Part shown: one piece after another, positions 46,667-56,375 of the stretch | Layout of the letters: every line of letters begins with the position of its first letter | Position numbering within the stretch: the first letter of the stretch is position 1 | Assembly (NCBI RefSeq): GCF_900141775.1 | Contig: NZ_FSRI01000003.1 | Span: 434,001-498,000 of the forward strand | DNA: 64,000 bases | DNA from: Salinivibrio sp. ES.052 | Lineage (GTDB): Bacteria; Pseudomonadota; Gammaproteobacteria; Enterobacterales; Vibrionaceae | Direction: 5' to 3' | Program-made: the position numbers and the translations under genes | The notes under the pieces: model-generated | Seen by the model: only the letters and a program-made list of their open reading frames with translations | Told to the model about the DNA's origin: nothing | Database searches by the model: none

Positions 46667-47188
46667 TTAGCTACGCTTGATCCCATGCCAATACACAGGC
46701 CAATGGTGCGGTTCACCAAGGTTGTTGATCACTGCTGCAATGGTTACCAGTGCGACACTGCCTGCGAGCACGGGCGTAAACAAATAATCGATGCCTACCA
46801 CTTGAGTCCCCGCTAGCATGACCACCAGTGGATTTGCTCCAGCCGGTGGATGGACGGCACGGCAGGCTTGCATCAGCATAATCGCAAGGCCAACTGCTAG
46901 TGCGATCATCCAGCTTTCATTTCCCACTCCATACAGCATCGCCAACCCAACACTGGCGGTCAGTAAGTGACCCACAATCACATTTCTCGGTTGCGCGAGC
47001 GGCGACTGAGGCGCTGCAAATAAAATCACACAGGTTGCGCCAAACGGTGCCATCAGCCAGGGTACGCCGGTGGTTTGATTAAGCACTAGCAAGGTGAGAA
47101 TGCCCAAAAATCCACCCAGCAAGCCTTTCGTTAGTTGAATCCACGTCGGTTTAGGCGGTAACGCACCGCCACCTTTTAATCGTTTCAT
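46667..47188 (-). CDS. HPP-family integral membrane protein
   Basis: A 173-aa inner-membrane protein with four or five predicted helices. The family signature is seen in CRAVHPPAGANPLVVML, after an earlier LMAPFGATCVILFA. HPP proteins are short membrane proteins; some have been linked to nitrite transport in plastids and cyanobacteria, but bacterial roles are mostly open. The start at ATG 47188 has AAGGAA upstream, and an earlier in-frame ATG lacks one. It is divergent from a TetR gene, and two mirror-image operators lie in the intergenic region. Confidence 0.88.
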   Translation of the reverse strand: MKRLKGGGALPPKPTWIQLTKGLLGGFLGILTLLVLNQTTGVPWLMAPFGATCVILFAAPQSPLAQPRNVIVGHLLTASVGLAMLYGVGNESWMIALAVGLAIMLMQACRAVHPPAGANPLVVMLAGTQVVGIDYLFTPVLAGSVALVTIAAVINNLGEPHHWPVYWHGIKRS

Positions 47189-47220
47189 ACTCGTTCCTTT
47201 TTTAATTACATTCATCAAAA

Positions 47221-47267
47221 GTGTACCGATCTGTACACATTGCTATAAAGAGTACAGATCGGTACAC
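47221..47267. promoter_or_regulatory. Paired TetR-type operators between HPP and tetR genes
   Basis: GTGTACCGATCTGTAC (47221-47236) and GTACAGATCGGTACAC (47252-47267) are perfect inverted copies, 15 bp apart. Each is itself a TGTAC-N6-GTACA dyad. A TATAAA sequence lies between them. This is a convincing operator pair for the adjacent TetR regulator, covering both divergent promoters. Confidence 0.82.
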
Positions 47268-47296
47268 TTCATAGCAAGCATTTTTTGGAGAGCATG

Positions 47297-47821
47297 ATGA
47301 GCAAGCGCGATCACATCTTGGCGGTGGCCGAGTCGTTATTTAACCAGTTTGGTTACACGGCAGTAGGCGTCGACAAAATCCGCGATGAAGCCGCGGTCTC
47401 GAAGACCTCGATGTATCGCCACTTTGGTGCTAAGTCGGCTTTGATTGAGGCGGTGCTTCAAGCGCGTCATACAAGGTTCGAGCAAGGGCTACAGCAGGCT
47501 ATTGATGCTCATCAGGATAAAGAAGCCCAATTGACGGCTTTACTGGATTGGCATCTGGCGTGGTTCAAACAAGACGACTTTAAGGGTTGTATGTTTATGC
47601 ATGCGATTGGCGAATTTAAGAGTGCCACAGACGGTCAAATTACAGAGATTGCCAAAGCGCATAAGCAAAAGATTCGCAATGTGATTGAAGGGATTGTCGG
47701 ATCTGACGCTGTTGACAACGTGATGACGCTATTAGAAGGACTGATCGTGCGCGCCGAATTTGGTGAGGTGCCCAGTAGAGCGTCATGTCTGACGATATTA
47801 AAGCGTATCTCGAGTACATAG
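47297..47821 (+). CDS. TetR-family regulator, divergent from HPP gene
   Basis: A 174-aa regulator. The helix-turn-helix (about residues 5-50; GVDKIRDEAAVSKTSMYRHF and KSALIEAVLQ) is complete, and the C-terminal domain (FMHAIGEFKS and ILKRISS at the end) resembles the common AcrR-like C-terminal family. The ATG 47297 has GGAG at a good distance. The paired operators upstream suggest autoregulation and repression of the HPP gene. Ligand unknown. Confidence 0.9.
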   Translation: MSKRDHILAVAESLFNQFGYTAVGVDKIRDEAAVSKTSMYRHFGAKSALIEAVLQARHTRFEQGLQQAIDAHQDKEAQLTALLDWHLAWFKQDDFKGCMFMHAIGEFKSATDGQITEIAKAHKQKIRNVIEGIVGSDAVDNVMTLLEGLIVRAEFGEVPSRASCLTILKRISST

Positions 47822-47918
47822 TTATCGATATTTCGTGACAGTGTCACGTATTGCGTATGGACGATGCTTTCCCTGTCTTCTAATCTCTAAGAGTACAAAG
47901 ACAATCTGAGGTGGCAAT

Positions 47919-48605
47919 GTGACGAGATGGTGGACGCTAATAGTTTACTGGTTGCCGTTGAGTGCACTGGCAAACACACTCACGGTTGCGTACCGCGATC
48001 ATACGGATGCGATGTCATCCGCGACTAAAGCGATCCTAGAGCGGGTTTTTTACGCTGTTGACTCAAACATCGAACTATCTTGGATAGAAATGCCGCTAGC
48101 GCGAGCGGAGAATGCACTCGCTAAAGGGATCATTGATATTGACTTTGGTCGCACGCGATTGGTCTACCAAGACACGCCTCAGGTGCTTTATCCCACAGAA
48201 TCACTGTTCTCCGTTGACTATTATTTGTTTGGGCACACGTATGTGCTTAATCCTGAAGATTATCAACGTGTGGTGGGGGTGATTGGTGATCAATTGGCGC
48301 TGATGATTGCGGATAGATATCAGTGGGATATGGTGCCCGTAAGAACTGAACGGGCTGCGTTAAACATGGTGAATAGTAATCGTGCACAGGCGATGGTGGG
48401 CTATGTGGGAATCGCAAGTATGCTAGAAAAAGAGCGACTGACGACCGTACGCATGGCAGACAGTCCTGTCGAATCCATTCCCATTTATTTGGCGATTCAT
48501 CAGCGGCATCAAGCTCTTATTGAGCCACTGAACGCTAGTATACGCAAAATGAAAAAGAGCGGAGAAATAACCGCTCTACTCGAAAAACACGGCATCCCTC
48601 ATTGA
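47919..48605 (+). CDS. Periplasmic solute-binding-like protein
   Basis: A 228-aa protein with a signal peptide (TLIVYWLPLSALANT) and a family-3-like binding-protein fold: TLTVAYRDHTDAMSS at the start of the mature part, MPLARAENALAKGIIDIDFG, and the C-terminal ITALLEKHGIP. It is short for a transporter SBP and has no permease beside it, so it may be a sensor-type or orphan protein like the one at 9.4 kb. GTG start with GAGG upstream. Its last 7 nt overlap the end of the convergent clcA gene. Confidence 0.75.
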   Translation: MTRWWTLIVYWLPLSALANTLTVAYRDHTDAMSSATKAILERVFYAVDSNIELSWIEMPLARAENALAKGIIDIDFGRTRLVYQDTPQVLYPTESLFSVDYYLFGHTYVLNPEDYQRVVGVIGDQLALMIADRYQWDMVPVRTERAALNMVNSNRAQAMVGYVGIASMLEKERLTTVRMADSPVESIPIYLAIHQRHQALIEPLNASIRKMKKSGEITALLEKHGIPH

Positions 48606-49993
48606 GATGCATTTTCTATCCGAAGTTTCTGCTCGCGTACTTTACGACGCAATAGCTCCGTATAAATTGGTTGTCCACCAAGCAACTGTGCGACCAAGGT
48701 GGCACCGAGGGTGGTGATGATTAACGGCAAAATCAGATAATAGTTGTTGGTCATTTCAATCACCAACAAAATACCGGTAATCGGCGCACGCACGGTCGCG
48801 GCGAACAGAGCGCCCATGCCCGCAATAGCAAACATACCTGGCTCTATCCCCATCTCTGGGTACATATTGGCAACGACTAACCCATACACTGTGCCTAACA
48901 AGGTCCCTAGCGCCAGCATGGGCGCAAAAATGCCCCCAGGCGCACCCGAGCTAAAGCAAATCACTGTCAGTAATGTGCGCGCCATAAAGATAAACATTAG
49001 GGCACTGATTGAATAATTGAGGGTGACGAAATCTGGCACGAGATTGATGCCACCATGGGTAAGCTCTGGCGCGTAGATTAGTAATAAACCAAAGAAACCG
49101 CCTAATGTGGCACCCACTAACCAGATCCGTTTTTGGCTTTTCTGATAAAAGCGTTGGAAAAAATCCTGAAAGCGCATAATCAGAAAATTAAACAGTACGC
49201 CAAATACCCCAAAACAGCAGCCCAGAACGAGAAAGAACCACAGCGAAATAAGTGGCGGCGTTTCGTATTGGGGCAGCACGATCACCGCCTCTTGGCCATT
49301 AATATAGCGAAAGACGATATCGGCCATAATCGCAGCAATGATCACTGCTTTTATCGAGATCAAGGTGTAACGAAACTGAGGCCGCATTTCCTCAACCACA
49401 AACATGATCGCGGCGAGGGGAGCATTAAACGCCGCGGCAAGGCCGGCAGCAGCACCGGAGGCAAGCAGCGTTTGGTTACTGTTTCTGTCTTTGATACGGA
49501 ACGTATCGGTCACCATTCGGCCAATATTGGCACCGATTTGAACGCTTGGCCCTTCGCGGCCCAGAATCATACCTGAGCCCAGCGCACCTAAACCGCCGAA
49601 AAATTTCACTGGGATGACCCGCCACCACCGCGTAGGACGGATGCCTTCCATCGCGCCTTCCACCTCAGGGATCCCTGAGCCTGCGGCCTCGGGAGCAAAG
49701 CGATGCACAAGCCAATAACCCATTAAGGCCAGGCCAGCACTGATCATAAAAGCGAGCAATCCCAATGGAATCATTGAGCTAATGTTACTGTCTAGCCAGT
49801 CAGTTCTTGACTGAGAGAGGGTATGGATCGCGAGTTCGAAAAGGGTGACAACGACACCGCCTAAAAAGCCGATGATAACCGCGAGTAAAAGAATAGAAAC
49901 GGGTGTTTTATCGCGTGACCATAATTTATCAAAGAAAACACTAGATTTGTAAAAGATGGCTCTTTTTTTGCCTGATTTACTTACAAATTTCAT
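48599..49993 (-). CDS. clcA: ClC-family H+/Cl- exchange transporter
   Basis: A 464-aa inner-membrane antiporter. The chloride-selectivity motifs GSGIPE, GREGPSVQIG and the GGIFAPMLALG segment are present, and both exchange glutamates can be placed: the gating Glu in GREGP and the internal proton Glu in VVEEMRPQFR. It therefore should be an exchanger and not a channel; in enterobacteria this supports acid resistance. The N-terminus is long and basic (KSGKKRAIFYKSS). It is a lone gene with a 415-bp upstream region. Confidence 0.93.
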   Translation of the reverse strand: MKFVSKSGKKRAIFYKSSVFFDKLWSRDKTPVSILLLAVIIGFLGGVVVTLFELAIHTLSQSRTDWLDSNISSMIPLGLLAFMISAGLALMGYWLVHRFAPEAAGSGIPEVEGAMEGIRPTRWWRVIPVKFFGGLGALGSGMILGREGPSVQIGANIGRMVTDTFRIKDRNSNQTLLASGAAAGLAAAFNAPLAAIMFVVEEMRPQFRYTLISIKAVIIAAIMADIVFRYINGQEAVIVLPQYETPPLISLWFFLVLGCCFGVFGVLFNFLIMRFQDFFQRFYQKSQKRIWLVGATLGGFFGLLLIYAPELTHGGINLVPDFVTLNYSISALMFIFMARTLLTVICFSSGAPGGIFAPMLALGTLLGTVYGLVVANMYPEMGIEPGMFAIAGMGALFAATVRAPITGILLVIEMTNNYYLILPLIITTLGATLVAQLLGGQPIYTELLRRKVREQKLRIENASQ

Positions 49994-50408
49994 TTGTGTG
50001 AACGCAAAGTTTGAAAAGAAAAGTCACGGTGTACAGTGGTACCTATTTAACCGCCGACACCGTGGTGGGAACGTCCTGTTCCTCGAGAGAACGCATTTAT
50101 ACTACGTCAATTAACATAACATGCAAGCGCTTGACCGGTGTCTAACTATCTGGATTGACCAAGACAAAAACGATGGAGTGAGCGGTACACTGGCTAGACG
50201 ATCGTAAGCGAACATTTTTATACGTTTCACTGATGTGCCACGTATTGTCAGCCAGCGTACCACCTTTGTCAGCACCAATAATTGATTTGAATTAGATCAC
50301 AGTTTGTTGCGCTGAAAATGTCCGCAGCCGCTATATCGGATTGGTAACCGCGGTGTGGCCATGCCAAAGCAGCAAAGGCATGGCCATCGTTATTGGTTTA
50401 GCGAGGCG
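49994..50408. other. 415-bp intergenic region with one inverted repeat
   Basis: Holds the clcA promoter side and the 3' end of the hydrolase gene. GGCCATGCC (50357-50365) and GGCATGGCC (50377-50385) are perfect complements 24 nt from the hydrolase stop codon, a possible terminator without T run. No coding frame is convincing. Confidence 0.5.
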
Positions 50409-51701
50409 TCATTGGCCTTGAATAGCGGCAAGGCTATCGCCGATCTCTATCAGGCGATCCAAAATATGCTCACCATCGACACCGATGCCATTGTGTTCGT
50501 ACTCGTTGGTCATCCACGCTTGGCTGTTGGCAATCTTCGCCAAGGTTTGGCGGGAGTAATCAAACTCAACAAACATGTCATCCACATAGGTGGCACAGGC
50601 CAGCGGCACCGTGTTGTGCTTGAGCACCTCGAGATCATAAAGCGCCGGCCAATCGGTTTTTTCCGCCAACAACATCGCGGCCTCTCTGAGTGGTTTGAGC
50701 GTGGCAAGTTGATCAAACATCCACGGATAGACCATTTCTCCGGTAAACCGAAACGGCTGATCGGGCTGATAGTGGAACTGCGGGAACTGATCACGCACCC
50801 GATGGGCTGCCCACTGCGAGGCCTGCTGCTGGCAGTAAATCGATTCATGCAAAATAGCGTAGAAAGGGTTGGTTAAATACCCTTGTTCTGCTTGCATCGC
50901 ATCAAGGAATGGATAGCTCAGCACACGCTCGCCATTCACCTCAATAAAGGCTCGTTCCAATAAATAATAAAGCGGCAGCCCCGCATGACCGCGGCCGAGA
51001 TTTAGGCCAATGGTTTGGAACTGCTCCGCCGTAAATGGCTGACCGTTTGGCAGCATCACCGCATTGTTTTGCAAATACTGGGCAATCTCGTGGCAGCGGG
51101 CTTGCGCATCGGGGAACTGAGCGAAAAACTGCTGGTTTTTATCTTCCACGCGCTGATAGGTTTTTTGGTACACCCTATCGGCATGTCCTTCAATCGGTGG
51201 AATGCCGCCGGTGACAAACGCGCGCGATAGCGATTGCGGAAAGAAAGATAAATAGGTGAGCGCACAGAACCCACCAAAGCTTTGACCGAGGATCGCCCAT
51301 TGCTTAATACCTAACGCCTCACGCAAACACTCGGCGTCTTTCACGATGCTATCGGCACGAAAATGGCTCAGATAGTCCGCTTGCTCCGCAGGTGTGAGAT
51401 GGGCAAGCGTTTGGTGATTCACCGGCGAGCTCAATCCTGTGCCGCGCTGGTCGAGCAACAACACGCGGTAATCGTTTAATGCCCGTTTTAACCAACCGCT
51501 CGCGCCATTAGGGCGAGGTGACTCCATGCCAGGTCCACCTTGAAAATACACCAGCCAGGGTAACGCTTGCTCATTTTTACGCGTATCGACGATTTCGCGG
51601 GCGAAAATCGAGAGCGAGGGGCTGTTAGCGTCATGATGATCCAGCGGCACATCAACATGATGACTGCGATAACGGAGATGGCGATCCCACAGATCTTGCA
51701 T
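50409..51701 (-). CDS. Alpha/beta hydrolase, prolyl aminopeptidase-like (S33)
   Basis: A 430-aa cytoplasmic hydrolase of the S33 family. The oxyanion region FQGGPGMESPR, the DQRGTGLSSP segment, and the nucleophile elbow GQSFGG are all typical of proline iminopeptidases; a C-terminal His in YEHNGIG (about 407) would complete the triad. The length and cap domain are those of the long (~430 aa) prolyl aminopeptidases which release N-terminal proline. AAGGAA precedes the ATG. Divergent from the MarR-type regulator gene with SlyA-like palindromes between them. Confidence 0.9.
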   Translation of the reverse strand: MQDLWDRHLRYRSHHVDVPLDHHDANSPSLSIFAREIVDTRKNEQALPWLVYFQGGPGMESPRPNGASGWLKRALNDYRVLLLDQRGTGLSSPVNHQTLAHLTPAEQADYLSHFRADSIVKDAECLREALGIKQWAILGQSFGGFCALTYLSFFPQSLSRAFVTGGIPPIEGHADRVYQKTYQRVEDKNQQFFAQFPDAQARCHEIAQYLQNNAVMLPNGQPFTAEQFQTIGLNLGRGHAGLPLYYLLERAFIEVNGERVLSYPFLDAMQAEQGYLTNPFYAILHESIYCQQQASQWAAHRVRDQFPQFHYQPDQPFRFTGEMVYPWMFDQLATLKPLREAAMLLAEKTDWPALYDLEVLKHNTVPLACATYVDDMFVEFDYSRQTLAKIANSQAWMTNEYEHNGIGVDGEHILDRLIEIGDSLAAIQGQ

Positions 51702-51822
51702 GGTAATTCCTTTACAAACAAAAAGATGACGCGAGATAGATTACCAGAGATGGTGATAAGCAGCGAGCGCGTTTCATCCAATCAACCCGCTATATTTTTG
51801 TGATGCTCGTCACCTTTCTATT

Positions 51823-51880
51823 TACTTAGCCTGCTAACTATTTTATAGTGTCTGTCTGTTATTACTTAGCCTGCTAAGTA
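51823..51880. promoter_or_regulatory. Two SlyA-type palindromes upstream of the MarR gene
   Basis: TACTTAGC-CT-GCTAAGTA (51863-51880) is a perfect 18-bp dyad; the copy at 51823-51840 has one mismatch. The core TTAGC-N2-GCTAA is the SlyA consensus. Centre spacing is 40 bp, and the second copy lies 25 bp before the MarR gene start. Autoregulation by the encoded protein is expected. Confidence 0.8.
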
Positions 51881-51904
51881 TTCTTACGGTTGAAGGAAGA
51901 CACG

Positions 51905-52381
51905 ATGACATCGCCCAATCCCGAACACATGTCGATTGCTGAACATTTAGGGCGCACGGCGCGATTATGGCGCCGTGTGGCGAATTCAGAGCTTGAACCT
52001 CTGGGGCTGAGCTATCCACGTTGGAGTGCGCTTTGGATGTTGCGCCGATTGGGGGATGGCATCAGCCAAAGTGAATTGGCACAGGCGCTGGAAATTGAAC
52101 TGGGCTCGCTAATGCGCACATTGAAGCATTTAGAAGCGCAGGGGCTGATCACACGGCGCTGCTCGCCAGAAGATAAGCGCACCCGTACGGTGCATGTCAC
52201 CGACAGTGGTAGTGACTTAATGTCACGCATCGAAGCGCGGGTGTTGCGGGTGCGCAAGCATTTGCTCTCTGGTATTGCGGCTGAAGATTTTGACGCCTTG
52301 GAGCGGGTGTTGGTCACCATTAATCAAAATGCAATGGACTATACCGCCACCACCGAAGACGACTGCGGCACAGAAGAATAG
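51905..52381 (+). CDS. MarR/SlyA-type transcriptional regulator
   Basis: A 158-aa winged-helix regulator with clear MarR layout: SYPRWSALWMLRRLG, SQSELAQALEIELGSLMRTLKHLE as recognition region and the wing CSPEDKRTRTVHVT. Length and sequence recall SlyA. ATG 51905 has AAGGA upstream; an earlier TTG is not needed. It heads a three-gene operon with HlyD and DUF2955 proteins, comparable to the E. coli slyA-ydhIJK neighbourhood where the same gene kinds are divergent. SlyA-type palindromes precede it. Confidence 0.92.
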   Translation: MTSPNPEHMSIAEHLGRTARLWRRVANSELEPLGLSYPRWSALWMLRRLGDGISQSELAQALEIELGSLMRTLKHLEAQGLITRRCSPEDKRTRTVHVTDSGSDLMSRIEARVLRVRKHLLSGIAAEDFDALERVLVTINQNAMDYTATTEDDCGTEE

Positions 52382-52403
52382 GTAATAGAGGTAAGAAGTA
52401 CGA

Positions 52404-53462
52404 ATGACACCGGATGAAAAATTTGCACGTTGGGTAAAAGTGGCCGCCCTCAGTTTTGTTTTGATTTTTGGCTACTTTTTGGTCGCCGATAACTTGATGC
52501 CGCTGACGCCTCACGCGATGGTCACGCGCACGGTGACTAAAGTGGCCCCGCAAGTCAGTGGGCCGGTCAGTGCGCTGGCGGTAGAAAACAACCAACGGGT
52601 TCACCAAGGCGATATTCTGTTTCGGATTGAAAGTGCGCCTTATCGCATTGCGGTCGACCAAGCCAAACTCGCCCTTGCCCAGGCAAGACAAACTAATGCT
52701 CAGTTAGATGCCTCACTAATGGCCGCGCGGCAAGATGTCTCAGCATTGGCGTCGGTCTTGGCACAAAAAGCGCGTGAAGCAAAACGCTTAAAAGCTTTGT
52801 TCGCCAAAAATGGTGTCTCGCAGCAGCAACGTGATGATGCGATCAGTGCGGCCAATACTGCTCGGGCTAAATGGGAAGCCGCGAAAGCGCGCGTCAGTGC
52901 CCTTCAGATCCAACGGGGTGGTGACGGTGCCAGCAATATCGCCGAACAAGTGGCGCTGAGTAAACTAAAAAAAGCCCAGCTTAACCAATCCTACACCACT
53001 GTTAGAGCCAGCCATGATGGGGTGGTAACCAACTTGCAGTTGGATGTGGGGGCTTATGCCAGTGCGGGTAAACCGCTGATGGCCTTGGTGTCTGAACGCG
53101 CCGATGTGATTGCCGATTTTCGTGAAAAAAGTGTCCGCGATGTGCACACCGGCACGCCAGTGAATGTCACTTTTGATAGCGAGCCGGGCAAACTTTACGC
53201 GGGACACGTGAGCAGTGTCGATGCCGGGGTCAGTGCCGGGCAAATCGATGCCAATGGTCAACTGGCCTCACCGTCTAACTCCAATCGTTGGGTGCGTGAT
53301 GCGCAGCGAATGCGCCTGCACATTGAACTCGACGAATGGCCTGATCACTCCTTGCCAACAGGGGCTCGCGCCACGGTACAGCTAATGCCTGAAAGCGCAG
53401 TGACGCAGTGGCTGGCCCGTGCGCAAGTCGGTTTTTTGAGTATGCTGCACTACATCTACTAA
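52404..53462 (+). CDS. HlyD-family periplasmic adaptor subunit
   Basis: A 352-aa membrane fusion protein. One N-terminal membrane anchor (about 12-30), the first half of the lipoyl/barrel-hairpin domain (VTKVAPQVSGPVSALAVENN, VHQGDILFRIE), a helical hairpin (about 78-165) rich in Ala, Gln and Lys, and the returning half (YTTVRASHDGVVTNLQL, GKPLMALV). It resembles E. coli YdhJ and AaeA. It should link the neighbouring DUF2955 membrane protein to an outer-membrane channel for efflux. Gap to the regulator is 22 nt and to the next gene 12 nt. Confidence 0.93.
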   Translation: MTPDEKFARWVKVAALSFVLIFGYFLVADNLMPLTPHAMVTRTVTKVAPQVSGPVSALAVENNQRVHQGDILFRIESAPYRIAVDQAKLALAQARQTNAQLDASLMAARQDVSALASVLAQKAREAKRLKALFAKNGVSQQQRDDAISAANTARAKWEAAKARVSALQIQRGGDGASNIAEQVALSKLKKAQLNQSYTTVRASHDGVVTNLQLDVGAYASAGKPLMALVSERADVIADFREKSVRDVHTGTPVNVTFDSEPGKLYAGHVSSVDAGVSAGQIDANGQLASPSNSNRWVRDAQRMRLHIELDEWPDHSLPTGARATVQLMPESAVTQWLARAQVGFLSMLHYIY

Positions 53463-53474
53463 GGGGAGTTGACG

Positions 53475-54512
53475 ATGAGGTTATGGCATCACCCCTTAAG
53501 CGATAACGATGTGCGCCAGTGCGCGCGCATTGCCACCGGTGCGACGCTCGGTTTTGCGGTGTGTAAGTTTTTCGGTTTTAGCTTCGGGGTGTTTTTTACC
53601 GTCACCCCGATGTTGTTGCTTGGGCTTGTGCCCGTGATTAACGGTCGTGCTGCACGACAATTGCTCGCCTCTGCGGTGATCAGTGGGATAGAAGTTGGGC
53701 TGCTCGGCGGATTGTTTGGCGCGCATCCTGGGTTAATGACGCCACTGGTGTTTTTGCTTTTCACCTATAAGTTTGCCTGTATGTCCAAAGGGCGCTTCTT
53801 TCTTTTTGGCGCCAACAGTGTGTTAAGCCTGAGCATTATGCTGCACTTTGCCAGCTATCCCGATTTACCGATTAACACCTTAATCTTCGGTAACCTCGGC
53901 GCGAATGTGTTATCAGTCGCGGTGGCGTATTTAGTGACCTGGTTAATTCCCGATGTCACGCCACGTCAGCCGCCCGCCGCACCTGCAGGAGGAAAACAAT
54001 CGCACCGGATGCGACACGAGGCACTAATGGGAGCATCGTTAGCGACCATTTCCTTTGTGGTCTTTCAGCTGTTTGATTTGCGCGACTCCATTTCGGCGCA
54101 GGCCACGACTGTGTTATTGCTGTTTCCCATGCACTGGAATGGTACCTTAAGTTATGCGCGAAAACGCACGCTGGGTACGGTGCTCGGTGTGGCATATGCA
54201 ATGGCATGCCAAGTAATTTTGTACGATTGGTTTGGTGTATTGATCTTGGTCGTGCCGCTTTTGTGGATAGGGACGCTACTATTCGCCAAAGCCCACGTGA
54301 AAGAAGCCAGTGGGTCAGGGGTTGGATTTGGCGCCATGGCCACCTTGGGGATCCTATTCGGACAATCCTTAAGTCCCAGCCAAGACTTTATGTATGACGC
54401 GCTTTACCGTGTGAGCAGTAGTGCTGTCGCAATTGTGATCACCTTAATGCTGTGTTTTGCGCTCCACAAACTGCTTAACTGCTTTTCCGCGACTCGGTTT
54501 GGTGCCGCGTAA
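53475..54512 (+). CDS. DUF2955 / FUSC-like inner-membrane transporter
   Basis: A 345-aa membrane protein with about ten hydrophobic segments in two sets of roughly five (res ~20-165 and ~190-335), the layout of DUF2955, related to the FUSC/AaeB aromatic-acid exporters but shorter. Its fixed neighbour is an HlyD adaptor, as here. The start ATG has GGGGAG at 6 nt. It probably exports an aromatic or other amphiphilic compound, whose presence may be sensed by the SlyA-type regulator of the operon (inference). Confidence 0.85.
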   Translation: MRLWHHPLSDNDVRQCARIATGATLGFAVCKFFGFSFGVFFTVTPMLLLGLVPVINGRAARQLLASAVISGIEVGLLGGLFGAHPGLMTPLVFLLFTYKFACMSKGRFFLFGANSVLSLSIMLHFASYPDLPINTLIFGNLGANVLSVAVAYLVTWLIPDVTPRQPPAAPAGGKQSHRMRHEALMGASLATISFVVFQLFDLRDSISAQATTVLLLFPMHWNGTLSYARKRTLGTVLGVAYAMACQVILYDWFGVLILVVPLLWIGTLLFAKAHVKEASGSGVGFGAMATLGILFGQSLSPSQDFMYDALYRVSSSAVAIVITLMLCFALHKLLNCFSATRFGAA

Positions 54513-54678
54513 GCGTTTGAACCACCAAAGTTATTCCTCGCCTTAGTCAATCGATAATGGTTATTTTTGCGGTAAACATCCCATCCTAATTTGACTTTTG
54601 CGAGGTATCGCTTGTTTCTCCTCCGACCTGTCGCTATGCTCCTTGGCAGTTATGATGCACAGATAGGAAGTCAGCGAA

Positions 54679-56283
54679 GTGAAAAAACTCATCCTGATCG
54701 TGGTATGCGCCATGTTTGCCGTTGCGGCGATTGCCAGTATCACCGCAACCACCTTTATCTCGCATGACGAGATAGACAACATTATTCTCAAGCGTTCGCA
54801 AGCACAGGCTGAGCTCCTGGCCGATCGTGCTGAATACATTTTAGAAAACTCTTCTACTCCCACCGCCGATTTACAAGACATGGTGTCGGATCTCAAAGGT
54901 CGCGACGACATCAGCTATGCGGTAATGATTGATAAAAACATCAAAGCTATTGCCCACAGCGACACCCAAAAGCTGGGCAAGGTGTATAGCGATAACTATA
55001 CCGTCGCGGGTGCCGGCCAAGGCCAACCGCAGCATTCTCGCTGGTATGCCGATGTGCAAGATGTGTGGGTATACGACATTATGATGCCGGTTTATGTCGA
55101 TGGCCGCCTGTGGGGCGCGTTTGATGTTGGCATCCCGATTACGGAGGTCGATGCCGCTGCTAATGGTATCGTCATTGCCCAGCTCACCGCGATTGGCTTG
55201 ATTTTTGTCGGTTGTACCCTGGTGTTGGTGTGGCTGTTGGGCCGTTTATTCGCGCCACTAAAAGGCCTCGAACATGCGCTGACCGATATCTCCAAAGGCG
55301 ATGGTGATTTAACGGTGCGTTTGCCGGTGACGGGCAACAACGAAATTACCCGGATTTCGGTCGCGTTTAATACCTTTGTGGAAAAAATCGACCAAATCAT
55401 CGCCAATGTAGCAGAAACCGGCGAAGAGCTGGGGCGTTCGGCTGAATCTCTACGTGATAAGGCGGCGCACTCACTGAAACGTGGCGAGTCGCAAAGCGAA
55501 CAAGCCTTGCTGGTGGTCACCTCGATGAATGAGATGATTGCTACCATTAACGAGATCTCACAAAGCGCCTCGAATGCGGCAGACTCTGCCTCGTCGGCCA
55601 ACAGTGAAACCGAAGCCGGTAAACAAACCCTGACCGAAGCAACCGCGACGATTAACCAGCTCGACACCGAGATGGACAATATGTCGACGGTGATCACTTC
55701 GCTGGCTGAACGCACGCAATCCATTGTGTCGATTCTGGATGTGATCCGGGGTATCTCCGAGCAAACAAACTTGCTTGCCTTGAACGCAGCCATTGAGGCA
55801 GCACGCGCGGGCGAAGCGGGACGTGGCTTTGCGGTGGTGGCTGACGAAGTACGCAGTTTGGCGACTAAAACCTCGCAATCGACCGAAGAAATTCAATCAA
55901 CCATCGATCAGCTTCAGCAAGAGGCAAAAAACGCGGTTGATGCCATGGATACCAGCAAAGCGCTGACCACCGAGGGCAACCGTGCCACCGAGCAAGCACT
56001 GACCGCACTCGAAAGCATTGCTACGCAAGTCAGCACCATCTTGGATATGAACACCCATGTGGCGACGGCGACGGAGGAGCAATCGAGCGTGGCGAATGAA
56101 ATCAACGTCAACATGGATACGGTCAACCAAGCGGCGCAAGCAGGGCTGGATGATAGCCACAGCCTTGAGGCGAGCAGCCAAGACTTGGCCGGTTTGGCGC
56201 GTACCTTAGACCACCATGTCGGCGCATTTAAAATCTCGGCAATTAAACCTGCCGAGAGCGCATTGCGGGCGGCGCGCGACTAA
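54679..56283 (+). CDS. Methyl-accepting chemotaxis protein with single Cache sensor
   Basis: A 534-aa chemoreceptor with GTG start (AGGAAG upstream). Membrane helices near 4-26 and 168-190 enclose a ~140-residue periplasmic domain with sCache-like features ([32 protein letters not shown]). HAMP follows, then the signalling domain with tip [20 protein letters not shown] and [15 protein letters not shown]. It ends ALRAARD without a CheR-docking pentapeptide. A terminator lies 29 nt downstream. Ligand unknown. Confidence 0.94.
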   Translation: MKKLILIVVCAMFAVAAIASITATTFISHDEIDNIILKRSQAQAELLADRAEYILENSSTPTADLQDMVSDLKGRDDISYAVMIDKNIKAIAHSDTQKLGKVYSDNYTVAGAGQGQPQHSRWYADVQDVWVYDIMMPVYVDGRLWGAFDVGIPITEVDAAANGIVIAQLTAIGLIFVGCTLVLVWLLGRLFAPLKGLEHALTDISKGDGDLTVRLPVTGNNEITRISVAFNTFVEKIDQIIANVAETGEELGRSAESLRDKAAHSLKRGESQSEQALLVVTSMNEMIATINEISQSASNAADSASSANSETEAGKQTLTEATATINQLDTEMDNMSTVITSLAERTQSIVSILDVIRGISEQTNLLALNAAIEAARAGEAGRGFAVVADEVRSLATKTSQSTEEIQSTIDQLQQEAKNAVDAMDTSKALTTEGNRATEQALTALESIATQVSTILDMNTHVATATEEQSSVANEINVNMDTVNQAAQAGLDDSHSLEASSQDLAGLARTLDHHVGAFKISAIKPAESALRAARD

Positions 56284-56311
56284 TTCAGCGTTTACCCCAA
56301 GTAACCTCTAT

Positions 56312-56338
56312 CGCCAGCCTTGTGCTGGCGATTTTTTT
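56312..56338 (+). terminator. Rho-independent terminator of the sCache chemoreceptor gene
   Basis: CGCCAGC and GCTGGCG form a 7-bp stem with a 5-nt loop, followed by A and seven T. Confidence 0.9.
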
Positions 56339-56375
56339 GCCAGCTAGCGCATCACACTGAGCCCGAGCCAGGCAG

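Noticed and set aside
49133..49576. 147-codon plus-strand frame inside clcA
   Set aside because: Antisense to conserved ClC motifs, no ribosome binding site, no recognisable domain.
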